Assembly (NCBI GenBank): GCA_041497995.1
Contig: JBGQHM010000050.1
Location: 1 to 26,292 of the forward strand
Length of the DNA stretch: 26,292 nt
Reading direction: 5' to 3'
From: DATKMS01 sp041497995
GTDB taxonomy: Bacteria; Desulfobacterota; Binatia; HRBIN30
Shown: positions 15,096-23,268 of the stretch, piece by piece
Layout of the letters: each line of letters begins with the position of its first letter
Position numbering within the stretch: the first letter of the stretch is position 1
Program-made: the position numbers and the translations under genes
The notes under the pieces: generated by a model
What the model was told of the DNA's origin: nothing
Seen by the model: the letters and a program-made list of their open reading frames with translations, nothing else
The model's database searches: none

Positions 15096-16398
15096 GTACG
15101 CTACCGTTCTGTCGTCCCTGTATGCCCTCGAGGCGGCGAAGGGGATGGATTTTAAGATCGAGCGCGTTGCGCTTGCGCTCAAGAGCCTGGGTGATCCGCA
15201 CAGACGCTACCCCTGTGCGCACGTTGCTGGAACGAACGGTAAGGGCTCCGTGGCGGCGATGCTGCACTCCATGCTCAGCGCTGCCGGGTATCGGGTTGGC
15301 CTCTACACCTCACCGCACCTCGTGAGTTTCACAGAACGCATCCGTGTCGGGGCAATGCCGATTGCGGAGGCCGATGTCGTCGCACTAGCGCGCGAGATCC
15401 ATAGCGCCGCGACGGTGCGCGGTATCGAGCTGACGTTCTTTGAGTTTGTGACGGTCATGGCGTTTCTACACTTTGCGCGCTGTGCGATCGATGTTGCAGT
15501 GGTTGAAGTCGGGCTCGGTGGCAGGTTGGATGCGACGAACGTGCTCGACTCGGAGGTGGCAGTCATTACGACGATTGGATTGGACCACCAGGAATTCCTT
15601 GGTGACACGATCGACTCGATCGCGCGGGAAAAGGCAGGCGTGATCAAACCGGGGCGCCCGGTTATCATCGGCGACGTTCCCGACGCAGCGCGTGCCGTCC
15701 TGGCGGCGACCGCTTTGGAAGTTGGCGCGCCGGCGCAGTGGCTCGGGCGGGATTTTCGCAGCAGCAACGACGGGCCGTTTGGATACAGTGGCTTCGGAGG
15801 CGACCTGCACAATCTCACCCTGCCGTTGCGTGGGCAACATCAACGCGACAACGCAGCGATAGCGATAGCAGCGGCCAGGCACCTCCGTGGGCAGTTTGAT
15901 GTCCCCGACGATGCGATCCGCCGCGGCATCGCAGAGGTCCGCTGGCCGGGGCGCCTGGATATCGTGGAGACCCAGCCGCTCATCGTTCTCGATGGCGCGC
16001 ACAACGCTGATGGGGTTGCGGCACTGATTCGTGAGCTGCCGGAAATCGTTGGTGGGCGCGAGGTGCATCTGCTCTTTGGTGTCATGCGTGACAAGCGCTG
16101 GCGGCCGATGGTTGAACTACTAGGGCCGCACATGGCGCGCGTGACCCTCGCCCCCACGCTACCGCCACGGGGGGAAGACCCAGAAGAGCTTGGGAAGGCT
16201 TTTGCTCGGCACTGCCCGGTCTCAATCGCGCCGAGCCCGCTGCAAGGTCTGGAAGGCTTGTTGCGCGCGGCCAGTGAGGATGACGCCATCTTGGTGGCGG
16301 GATCATTGTTTCTGGTGGGTGAGATCTACCCGTACTTCCTCGGCCGGCACGGTCAGCCCGGGCTGTTCAACACGAGCTCCGCTGCTCTGCATCCGTAG
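15082..16398 (+). CDS. folC: Folylpolyglutamate synthase / dihydrofolate synthase
   Basis: A 438-residue Mur-ligase-type ATP enzyme that adds glutamate to (dihydro)pteroate or folate. It has the P-loop in HVAGTNGKGSVAAML (G50-S56), LYTSPHLVSFTERIRV (FolC signature and omega loop), VEVGLGGRLDATNV, TTIGLDHQEFLG, and the C-terminal domain motif VLDGAHNADG. ATG 15082 (MAANEYATVL) is chosen: it lies inside the trpA tail and leads into the conserved LYALEAAKGMDFKIERV start. The frame stays open upstream to 14995, but that part only shadows trpA. In many proteobacteria accD separates trpA and folC; here it does not. Confidence 0.95.
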   Translation: MAANEYATVLSSLYALEAAKGMDFKIERVALALKSLGDPHRRYPCAHVAGTNGKGSVAAMLHSMLSAAGYRVGLYTSPHLVSFTERIRVGAMPIAEADVVALAREIHSAATVRGIELTFFEFVTVMAFLHFARCAIDVAVVEVGLGGRLDATNVLDSEVAVITTIGLDHQEFLGDTIDSIAREKAGVIKPGRPVIIGDVPDAARAVLAATALEVGAPAQWLGRDFRSSNDGPFGYSGFGGDLHNLTLPLRGQHQRDNAAIAIAAARHLRGQFDVPDDAIRRGIAEVRWPGRLDIVETQPLIVLDGAHNADGVAALIRELPEIVGGREVHLLFGVMRDKRWRPMVELLGPHMARVTLAPTLPPRGEDPEELGKAFARHCPVSIAPSPLQGLEGLLRAASEDDAILVAGSLFLVGEIYPYFLGRHGQPGLFNTSSAALHP

Positions 16399-16410
16399 CC
16401 GATCGCATTC

Positions 16411-18636
16411 ATGGGGGCCTTGCGTTTCCTGGTCGCGGCGCTGCTGACGTCGCTGCTGCTCCCGATCGCAGCTCGTGCGCAACTCCCAACCCTCGATGCT
16501 GATGCGGAAGAGATCGGCATCGATGCCGAGCAAATCAGCTACGACCAGAAGAACAATACCGTTGTGGCCCGGGGCAAGGTGGTCATTACACGTGGCGCTA
16601 CCGAGCTCCGCGCCGACGAGGTGCGCGTCAACCGTGCCACGAACGAGGCCGAAGCGAGTGGCAACGTCCGGGTGACCAACCCTGAAGGCACAATCACAGC
16701 CGACGCGATGTCGCTGAACCTTGACGAGGAGACGGGCTTCCTGACGCGCGGCGAGGTTGACGCGCGGCGCATGCGGTATTCGCTGCGGGGCGAGCGCGTC
16801 GAGAAAGGCCTCGGCCAGAGCTACCACATCGAGAACGGCCAATTTACAACTTGCCACTGCGCCGATGGGCCGCCGAGTTGGAGTATCAGCGGTGGAGACC
16901 TCCGCGTCGACCTGGGCGGCTATGGCATCTTGCGTGACGGCACGTTCAACGTATTGGGTGTCCCGATTCTGTACATTCCACGGGCACTCTTTCCAATCCA
17001 ACGAGAGCGGCAAAGCGGGTTTCTGATTCCGCGTTTCGGCGCATCGAACCAGCGGGGCTTCCAGACGCTGCTACCGTTCTACTGGGCAATCAACAAGAGT
17101 CAGGATGCGACGCTGGCGTTCGATCTAGAGACCAGCGCGCGGGTCGGTGTGGTTGGTGACTATCGCTATGCCCTCAGCCGTGAGACGCACGGTGTGATCG
17201 GTGCTTCGTACTTCAACGAGTCATTCAGAGGCGCGACCACGGGCGCGCCATTTGAGACGACCATCCCGCAGAATCGCTGGAGCGTCGTGGCGGAGCATGA
17301 TCAGCCAGTGGTGGGTAGCAGCCGGGCCTACGCCGACGTCTTCCTGGTAGGCGATGATCTCTTCCTACGCGAGATCAATACGTACGCATTCGAGCATGCC
17401 CGCGACGTAGCGATTCGTACCCTGCCGTTCACGCAATCTCACGCAGGCATTCTGCAGCTCTGGAACCGCCTCGCCCTGCGAGGAGAGGGGACTTACTATC
17501 AGAATCTGGAGGGTGGCGATTCACAGACACTGCAACGAGCGCCGGAAGTCGATCTGTGGGGTCAACAACGCCTGGCGGGTCCTCTCCTCGGGGAGCTCAA
17601 CGCGTCGTTCGTCGATTTCCAGCGAGGCAGCAATGTGGACGGAGCGCGGCTCGATGTGCAGCCTGGTGCGGAGATTCCGCTGCCGCTCGGACGCGTTGCG
17701 TTTGGGGCGCTGCATGGATCGGTACGTGAGACCGGGTACCATCTGTTCGAGCGGACCATCAGTCAGAACGGCCAGGTGCTGCCGGAGGATCGCTCGCGTG
17801 AGGACATACGACTTGGGGCCGATGTGAATACCATTCTGAACCGCGTGTATCCTGTCAGCCTGTTTGGCTTGGAGAAGGTGAAGCATACGATCGAGCCCGG
17901 CATATCGTATCTGTACATTCCGTCAGTCTCGCAAGGCGACCTGCCACTGTTCGACGGCGTAGACCGCATCAACCGCCGAAACCTGCTGACCTACGGGGTC
18001 ACCAGCCGTCTCATCGGTAAGTTTTCGGACGGCGAAGCACCTGCACATCCGGGTCCGACCGACAGCATGATCCGGGAACTGGCGCGCGTGTCTCTCACGC
18101 AGAGCTTCGACGCAAGTCGTGAGATCGAATCTCTGCAGCCGGGGCAAGCTGCCGATCACTTTTCGGACGTCGACATTGACGGGCGAGTCAATCCCAGCCG
18201 CTCGCTGTCCATGCGGGTACACCTCAACTACGACTCGGGCAACAACAGCTTTTCCGCGGCGCGCGTCGGGTTCTTTGTTCAGGACCCGCGCCAACCACGC
18301 TCGAAGTTGGATGGGCCGCTCTTGGAGACCCGGACTAGTGCCGGCGTGTCGTACCGGTTCCTGGCGGGTAGTAGCCTCCAAGAGGTGGATACCAATCTGG
18401 TGCTACGGGTCACCGAGTGGGCCGGCCTGCTCTACGCTAGCCGCTACGATGTAGTGGCGAACCGGTTTCTGGATAACTTTGCGGGCGTGCGACTGATATC
18501 CACGTGTGACTGCTGGGCCATCGACTTCGCCGTCGTCGACCGCACGAATCCGCATGAAGTTGAGGCACGGGCGCAGCTCACCCTGGTCGGATTTGGATCT
18601 AGCAGATCGGACAGTCGAACGGCAGCGGCTCCTTGA
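16411..18636 (+). CDS. lptD: LPS-assembly protein LptD (OstA)
   Basis: A 741-residue outer-membrane protein that inserts LPS into the outer leaflet with LptE. A signal peptide (residues 1-23, cut after ARA) leads to an OstA/LptA-like jellyroll (about 30-150: VVARGKVVITRGATELRADEV, GNVRVTNPEGTITADAM) and then a beta-barrel domain (ILYIPRALFPIQRERQSGFLIPRFG onward). The only four Cys are two CxC pairs: C148/C150 (FTTCHC...W) and C699/C701 (STCDCW), at the jellyroll-barrel junction and the barrel end. They can form the interdomain disulfides known for LptD, with different spacing from E. coli. It follows folC by 12 bases with no clear ribosome site and ends the co-directional run. Confidence 0.94.
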   Translation: MGALRFLVAALLTSLLLPIAARAQLPTLDADAEEIGIDAEQISYDQKNNTVVARGKVVITRGATELRADEVRVNRATNEAEASGNVRVTNPEGTITADAMSLNLDEETGFLTRGEVDARRMRYSLRGERVEKGLGQSYHIENGQFTTCHCADGPPSWSISGGDLRVDLGGYGILRDGTFNVLGVPILYIPRALFPIQRERQSGFLIPRFGASNQRGFQTLLPFYWAINKSQDATLAFDLETSARVGVVGDYRYALSRETHGVIGASYFNESFRGATTGAPFETTIPQNRWSVVAEHDQPVVGSSRAYADVFLVGDDLFLREINTYAFEHARDVAIRTLPFTQSHAGILQLWNRLALRGEGTYYQNLEGGDSQTLQRAPEVDLWGQQRLAGPLLGELNASFVDFQRGSNVDGARLDVQPGAEIPLPLGRVAFGALHGSVRETGYHLFERTISQNGQVLPEDRSREDIRLGADVNTILNRVYPVSLFGLEKVKHTIEPGISYLYIPSVSQGDLPLFDGVDRINRRNLLTYGVTSRLIGKFSDGEAPAHPGPTDSMIRELARVSLTQSFDASREIESLQPGQAADHFSDVDIDGRVNPSRSLSMRVHLNYDSGNNSFSAARVGFFVQDPRQPRSKLDGPLLETRTSAGVSYRFLAGSSLQEVDTNLVLRVTEWAGLLYASRYDVVANRFLDNFAGVRLISTCDCWAIDFAVVDRTNPHEVEARAQLTLVGFGSSRSDSRTAAAP

Positions 18637-18989
18637 ACAGACGGGGCCGCGGCTCGTTGAGATGGCAGGGCCTCACGCGGCGGGCCTCGTCTGCGGACAT
18701 CATGCTCGAAAGACAAGCACCGGCGGTTCGGACATTGGTGACGTCTTGGTAGGGAGCAGGACCAGGCCTTCGCAGGCCACATGAGGAGAGAGGAAGCAAC
18801 AGCGGCGGCCGCGGGAGAGGATTCGGGCGGGGGGGATTGGCATGTCGGGAGAAGCATCGTACCGATTGTCTGGACTCATCCGTTGGATGTTGAGACTCCG
18901 GATGCGAGAGCGGGAAAAAAGAAGAGGGGCGGGAGCTTTCGCTCTCGCCCCTCTCTGAAGGACTGACTCGGCTTACGCCGAGATTGTGA
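18637..18989. other. 353-base convergent intergenic stretch without a gene
   Basis: This separates lptD from the minus-strand secreted-protein operon. It holds a small hairpin GGCCT-TCGC-AGGCC (18765-18778) with no T-run, and the strong terminator listed separately. Open frames here have no recognisable motif or ribosome site, so I see no gene. Confidence 0.6.
18915..18954 (-). terminator. Rho-independent terminator of the secreted-paralogue operon
   Basis: Read on the minus strand, GAGGGGCGAGAG and CTCCCGCCCCTC (plus positions 18953-18942 and 18935-18924) form a 12-pair stem with one G-U wobble, extendable at both ends, around a GAAA-containing loop, followed by TTCTTTTTT (18923-18915). It lies 36 bases past the stop at 18990. 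On the plus strand there is no T-run after the stem, so it would end lptD transcripts poorly. Confidence 0.9.
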
Positions 18990-20255
18990 TCATGGAGCCG
19001 GGGGACTGTCCAACGGCATAACCATCGTATCGCCGAGATCACGTGTCCCTTGGAAATGCGTATTCGCGGCTGCGCTACAGCGACCTGTCGTAGCTCCAGG
19101 CGCTGTCGGCCCACTCTTGCAATCCCAGAACTCCTCGACCACAGCCACAACGGTGTCACCGACTCCGTTGGCAGTATCGGCCACGGGGCGGATTCGCGTT
19201 TGGCCAGCGAAGGTTCCCTGCACGTTGACGTTGAAAATCGATGCTGGATTGTCAGTAGGCCCGGGGCGTGTATCGATGTTGGACAGCTGGACCTCTTTGG
19301 AACAGGTAATGCGCGTTGATGTGGAGAAGCGCTGTTCGAACTCATTGAACACCAAGAACTGTAGCGTCACGGTGTTGGGAATCTGCTGGTTGAGATCGGC
19401 GCCGCAGGGCGTCACCGTCAAGTCCGTCCTTACTGTTCCCGTTGTACCCCCCGTCGAGACAATGTTCGCATCATCGAAGAGGTGGTCCACGATCACGACG
19501 TTCGGACAACCGCTATACTCGGCCGCGGGACCGCCAATGTTCAAGACATCATCCCCGTTGTTAACGTCGGTTGCTTGGATGCCGACGGCGTTGTACTTCC
19601 GCGCATCCAGCTTGGGACTGAGCAAGGTAGGGGTTCCAGTGATAAGGAACTTGTCAGTAGAGATGATCGTGGCCTCGCCCTTCAAATCGCCCGCACCGTT
19701 GTTGATAGGGTTGAAACCTGAAATCGGCTTGAAAGTAGTTGGATCAACTTCAACGCACCGCAATTCACCAAACCAGGGATTGGTCTGAGCTTGGGGCACG
19801 CTGGAAGAGTCAGAGAGCGGGAAGTCGGACAAGCCCTCGCTGACTTTCCACGAAACGGGCTGCCGCTTCGTGAGCGTCATCCGGAAATCGGTCTCAGTCC
19901 ACTGCGGCACGCATGCGCCGCCGGTGCACTTCCTTGTCGTGGCGGAGGCTTCCGTCTCCGCCGTACAAGCAATTGGGTCGTCGCTTGGCGAGTTACTGCA
20001 GTAAGAGGTGGTGTTGATCAAGAAGCAGCGTGCCGCAACAACCGAGTTTGATGTATTCGTAACTTGAACTTCCGAATCTGTGGCAGGTCCGAGAACCCCG
20101 GACGTGTCCACCACCAGTTTCGGAAAGATGAGAATGGCAGCGGCCTGATCGGAAGTGATATCAGCGCGCGCCGCGCCAAGCATCCCTAAAGTGATCAGCG
20201 TTGCGACCCCTCCAGAGAGTATCATCCGCCGCATATTCCCCTTCTTCGTGCTCAT
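18990..20255 (-). CDS. Secreted protein of an unnamed paralogous family (member 1)
   Basis: I do not recognise a named domain. The 421-residue product has a signal peptide (basic start, hydrophobic ILSGGVATLITLGMLGA, cut near ARA-D at 31-32). It is a paralogue of the next gene upstream, with matching blocks in the same order: FPK near 45, ARCF (C77), W-ETDF--TLTK-QP (119-133), GEL-C (C167), LKGEAT, KYNA, YS-CP (C250), TPC (C284), EFE-RFS-ST (305-314), GTF--TRI-P and DTM near the end. Eleven Cys; C86, C97, C110 and C115 form a cluster absent from the paralogue at this place. ATG 20255 has AAAGGAG 8 bases before it; the frame extends seven codons further to a GTG. It is second in a two-gene operon and followed by a strong terminator. 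Probably periplasmic or exported. Confidence 0.85.
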   Translation of the reverse strand: MSTKKGNMRRMILSGGVATLITLGMLGAARADITSDQAAAILIFPKLVVDTSGVLGPATDSEVQVTNTSNSVVAARCFLINTTSYCSNSPSDDPIACTAETEASATTRKCTGGACVPQWTETDFRMTLTKRQPVSWKVSEGLSDFPLSDSSSVPQAQTNPWFGELRCVEVDPTTFKPISGFNPINNGAGDLKGEATIISTDKFLITGTPTLLSPKLDARKYNAVGIQATDVNNGDDVLNIGGPAAEYSGCPNVVIVDHLFDDANIVSTGGTTGTVRTDLTVTPCGADLNQQIPNTVTLQFLVFNEFEQRFSTSTRITCSKEVQLSNIDTRPGPTDNPASIFNVNVQGTFAGQTRIRPVADTANGVGDTVVAVVEEFWDCKSGPTAPGATTGRCSAAANTHFQGTRDLGDTMVMPLDSPPAP

Positions 20256-20304
20256 CACGTTTTCTCCTTTCCTCACCGCCAGCAGATGGCTAATCTTGGA
20301 GACG

Positions 20305-21504
20305 TCACGGCACTGAGAGGATCATCGTATCCGTGACCCCAGAACCGTCAAATCTGTTTCCTTCACCGTGGATGTTGAATGCCGCCGTCGTGCTGCTCAC
20401 AGCGGTCGCCAGCGTGTCATGCCGAACTTCCTCCGCCACACCTAGTACGCCAGGGGCGCCAGGATTCGGCTGGATGCGGGTGTGCGCCGAGAACGTCCCG
20501 AGGACGCTGAAGGAGAACGCGTTCGGATGAATCTGGTTCAGATCTGCGCTCAACCAACAGTCGACCGTTGTGCTTGCGCTGAAGCGCCGCTCGAACTCGT
20601 CCCAGATGGTGAATGACACGGTGCTCGACGCGGGCTGCTGGTTTTCAATGTCTTCGCTGCAAGGGACCAGCGTCAGGTTCGTGGTGACCGGGCATCTGAG
20701 ACACTTACCCCCACCAGTGCACTCGTTGCCGATCGGGCACAAGGTGCCATCTGTACCGTTGGTCGATCCGTAGCATGCCTCCGCGCAACTGCCGATTTGC
20801 TCCACAACCAAGTCGGGTGCGTTGTAGGCGACGTGATTCAGAATCAACGTATCTGGGCAGGCGCTGTACTGGCCGCCCTGGTTGTTCTGTGTCCAGTCCA
20901 AGTTCAGCTGATTCGGGTTCTCGTTGTTCCCCGCACCCGGGTTCCCGCGAATGGCGATTGCGTTATACTTGCTAACGTCGCCGTCGAAGCGCCGCAGTGT
21001 GGCTTCGCCCTTTAGCTGGTTCGATCGAACCGGCACGTCTGAGTCGTCGACTAGGACGCACTTCAGCTCACCCGTGAAGCCCTTGCGAACGGGCGGGATC
21101 AGGCCGGGATCTAACCCGTAGCCAGCCGTCTTGAAGTTGTCGACCGAGACGCGCCGGCCCAAACTGGCAACCCATTGTGTCGGCTGCTGCTTGGTCAGGA
21201 AGATGCTGAAATCGGTCTCATTCCAAAGCGTCGGATTCGTTGGTCCCGGCGGTAGATTGGGAATGAGCGGCCCGCCGTCAATGTAGAAGCAGCGCGCTTG
21301 CGCCACCGGATTACCGATGTTGGCGAGCTGGATTATCGTATCCCGCGTGCCATCCCAGATGACCTTCGGGAGAATGACAATCGACCCGCCTTGCTCCGTC
21401 GTTACGTCCGTTGGGTTTGCCGACGCAACGCCTGCCAGCACACACATCCCGAGCGCCGTGGCTCCCAACACCCACAGGCCCCGATTCCGCTTCGTCATAC
21501 GCAT
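20305..21504 (-). CDS. Secreted protein of an unnamed paralogous family (member 2)
   Basis: A 399-residue exported protein with no named domain that I recognise. The signal peptide runs about 1-29 (GLWVLGATALGMCVLAGVASA, cut before NPTD). It shares block order with member 1: GGSIVILPK (39-47), ARCF (C72), WNETDFSIFLTKQQP (94-108), GELKC (C149), LKGEATL, KYNAIAI, YSACP (C216), VPC (C282), DEFERRFSAST (302-312), GTFSAHTRIQP and DTMILSVP. A Cys-rich insert with C240, C244, C256, C262, C268 and C271 lies where member 1 has none. ATG 21504 has AAAGGAG 8 bases upstream, the same leader wording as member 1, supporting duplication. It is first in the operon, 49 bases before member 1, under the promoter near 21650. 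Confidence 0.85.
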   Translation of the reverse strand: MRMTKRNRGLWVLGATALGMCVLAGVASANPTDVTTEQGGSIVILPKVIWDGTRDTIIQLANIGNPVAQARCFYIDGGPLIPNLPPGPTNPTLWNETDFSIFLTKQQPTQWVASLGRRVSVDNFKTAGYGLDPGLIPPVRKGFTGELKCVLVDDSDVPVRSNQLKGEATLRRFDGDVSKYNAIAIRGNPGAGNNENPNQLNLDWTQNNQGGQYSACPDTLILNHVAYNAPDLVVEQIGSCAEACYGSTNGTDGTLCPIGNECTGGGKCLRCPVTTNLTLVPCSEDIENQQPASSTVSFTIWDEFERRFSASTTVDCWLSADLNQIHPNAFSFSVLGTFSAHTRIQPNPGAPGVLGVAEEVRHDTLATAVSSTTAAFNIHGEGNRFDGSGVTDTMILSVP

Positions 21505-21633
21505 TCGCTTTCTCCTTTCCCTGCCGGAGAAATCACTTCTACCGACTCAACCCACGGAGCAGAAAGCCCCATTTTACCTCGCACCTAGACCTCCCCGTTC
21601 CGGCACCAACGAGCCGGGCTAGAAAGCTCCGTC

Positions 21634-21662
21634 CTGATACTTTAACCGTCGAATCTTGTCAA
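21634..21662 (-). promoter_or_regulatory. Sigma-70 promoter of the secreted-paralogue operon
   Basis: On the minus strand, TTGACA (perfect -35, plus 21662-21657), a 17-base spacer and TATCAG (4 of 6, plus 21639-21634) lie about 130 bases before the first secreted gene. This is the best promoter match in the window and implies a 5' leader of roughly 120 bases. Confidence 0.6.
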
Positions 21663-21684
21663 GCGGAAAAGCGGAGATTCTCAC

Positions 21685-21695
21685 GGGAAGTTCCC
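21685..21695. promoter_or_regulatory. GGGAAGTTCCC inverted repeat upstream of the promoter
   Basis: This symmetric 11-base element (GGGAA-G-TTCCC) lies 22 bases upstream of the minus-strand -35 box, a typical activator position, and between the two divergent genes. The role is inferred only from symmetry and place. Confidence 0.3.
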
Positions 21696-21825
21696 CTGAA
21701 CCCGCGCGATTTCGGCGGTGCGCTGTATTGACCCGTCTGGGACCCTCTGGTAAGCACCCGACACGTTTTTCACGCTCGTACGCTGGTTTCCCGAGGGTAA
21801 TGTCAGAGGGGGAAGAGGAGGTTTG

Positions 21826-23151
21826 ATGAAGGTGCATTCACTAAGACAGGCCAGCTATCTAGTGCTTGGAGGCGCTCTTATCGGGGGCTGTCACGGGATG
21901 GGTCTATCGCCCAAAGGGATGTCCCCTGGAAGTCCGCCAGCTCCGATGCAGTATACTGCTGCACGTGAGGGCCTGCCGACGTCGAGGATCTGGAAAAGCC
22001 ACATCGCCTTTGGCGACATCAACGGTGATGGATTCGCCGACATTGGGGCGGTCTCGCGGTTGGCTGACGGCGCTTACATATGGACCGGGAACGGCAAAGG
22101 GCAGTGGACTGACGCCTCTGCCGGCTTGCCGCGCGAAAGTTTCTGCGGCGGCGGGATGAGGTTTGGCGATGCCAACAACGACGGCAAAGTCGATGTAGCC
22201 CTCGCGGATCATTGTCGCGGTGTGTTCGTTTTCCTCGGTGACGGCGCAGGACATTGGAAGAACGCCTCCGCAGGACTGCCGTCAGTCGGTTCTGAAGACA
22301 TCGCGGTCGGTGATTTCAATGGCGACGGCTGCATGGACCTCGCCGTGGTGGCTGCCTCCGAGGAAGGCGTACGAGTCTTTGACGGCAATTGCAAGGGTGT
22401 TTGGAAGGAGAGCTCGAAGGGGCTGCCGCGCTCGGAATGGGGAAATTCGATCGTCGCTGCTGACATGGATGGTGACGGCGACCTCGACCTCGTTGCCGCG
22501 TACTCAGCCGGCCCGCGTATGTGGTTGAACGATGGAAAGGGCAACTGGACCGAAGCTTCAGAGGGGCTCCCGGCGCCTGAGATCCATGGTCTGTACTGGG
22601 GTATCGCAGTAGGTGACGTCAACGGCGACGGCAAGCTCGACATTGCCACTGGCGCGGCGATTCCCGGTGCCGAGGTGTTCATTCAAGAACCCGGACCGAA
22701 GTGGCGCAAAGCGAGCGACGGCATCATTCCTATGAATGCACTCGGCGTTGCCCTCGGCGACCTGAACAACGACGGCCACGTCGACCTCGTTGCAGTGGGC
22801 AAGGAAAACCTCGACGAGATCGGCGGCGTCTACGGTGTCTACCCGTTCCTTGGCGACGGCACCGGCAAATGGACGCCGGTGGATAACACGGGCCTCCCGA
22901 CGACCGGCCGCGAACGTACCTGGGGTGTCGGTTTGGCGGACATCAACAACGATGGCGTACTCGATATCGGCGTGGCCTTCGGTGATGTGCTCTCGCCCAA
23001 CTGGCGGTCGGGTCCTGGACCGCGCACGATCGAGGAGCAGGGTAAGAACAAAGACGCCACCAAGGACCAGAAAGACCCGAAGGTGAAGCCACCGGAGCGC
23101 GGCATGTTCGGCGCCGTCGAGGTCTGGGAGGGGCACCTCGTCGGGAAGTAG
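21826..23151 (+). CDS. FG-GAP/VCBS-repeat lipoprotein (seven-bladed beta-propeller)
   Basis: A 441-residue predicted lipoprotein. The N-terminus MKVHSLRQASYLVLGG leads to a lipobox IGGC with Cys22 as lipidation site. Seven repeats follow, each with a calcium-type loop: DINGDGFAD, DANNDGKVD, DFNGDGCMD, DMDGDGDLD, DVNGDGKLD, DLNNDGHVD and DINNDGVLD, usually ending in a W...A-GLP stretch about 45 residues apart. That is one full seven-bladed FG-GAP propeller as in integrin-like and VCBS proteins. In blade 7 a Lys/Asp-rich segment (about 390-425) is inserted before the closing strand FGAVEVWEGHLVGK. ATG 21826 is preferred to TTG 21823; AGAGGAGG ends 4 bases before it. It is divergent from the secreted pair and has its own terminator. 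A binding or scaffold role at the outer membrane is plausible; the ligand is unknown. Confidence 0.88.
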   Translation: MKVHSLRQASYLVLGGALIGGCHGMGLSPKGMSPGSPPAPMQYTAAREGLPTSRIWKSHIAFGDINGDGFADIGAVSRLADGAYIWTGNGKGQWTDASAGLPRESFCGGGMRFGDANNDGKVDVALADHCRGVFVFLGDGAGHWKNASAGLPSVGSEDIAVGDFNGDGCMDLAVVAASEEGVRVFDGNCKGVWKESSKGLPRSEWGNSIVAADMDGDGDLDLVAAYSAGPRMWLNDGKGNWTEASEGLPAPEIHGLYWGIAVGDVNGDGKLDIATGAAIPGAEVFIQEPGPKWRKASDGIIPMNALGVALGDLNNDGHVDLVAVGKENLDEIGGVYGVYPFLGDGTGKWTPVDNTGLPTTGRERTWGVGLADINNDGVLDIGVAFGDVLSPNWRSGPGPRTIEEQGKNKDATKDQKDPKVKPPERGMFGAVEVWEGHLVGK

Positions 23152-23181
23152 TCGCCTTCCCAGACGCACGTGATCGTACGG

Positions 23182-23214
23182 GGGCGGAGGAGCCAAGCTT
23201 CTCCGCCCTCTTTT
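23182..23214 (+). terminator. Rho-independent terminator after the propeller lipoprotein gene
   Basis: GGGCGGAGGAG (23182-23192) pairs with CTTCTCCGCCC (23198-23208), eleven pairs with one G-U wobble and a 5-base loop, followed by TCTTTTGTT. It lies 30 bases past the stop and separates this gene from the ABC transporter pair. Confidence 0.9.
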
Positions 23215-23268
23215 GTTCCTACCCCAACGTTGCTTCAGCAGTGCGTTGTGGGATGATACGAATCTTAC

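Larger units (their letters stand above)
21505..21825. other. 321-base divergent intergenic region
   Basis: This separates the secreted-paralogue operon from the propeller lipoprotein gene. It contains the minus-strand promoter, a GGGAAGTTCCC inverted repeat, a short tandem repeat (AAGCGGA then AAAGCGGA, 21661-21675) beside the -35 box, and a weak plus-strand TTGACC (21728-21733). Small open frames lack ribosome sites or motifs, so I see no gene. Confidence 0.6.

Noticed and set aside
18506..18966. Short plus-strand frames after lptD (92 and 61 codons)
   Set aside because: The first overlaps the lptD barrel end; the second runs through the minus-strand terminator; neither has a ribosome site or motif.
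23230..23259. Promoter for a leaderless ABC transporter transcript (TTGCTT, 18-base spacer, TGATAC)
   Set aside because: The -10 box matches only two of six positions, so this is not supportable even though no ribosome site is visible before the ATG.
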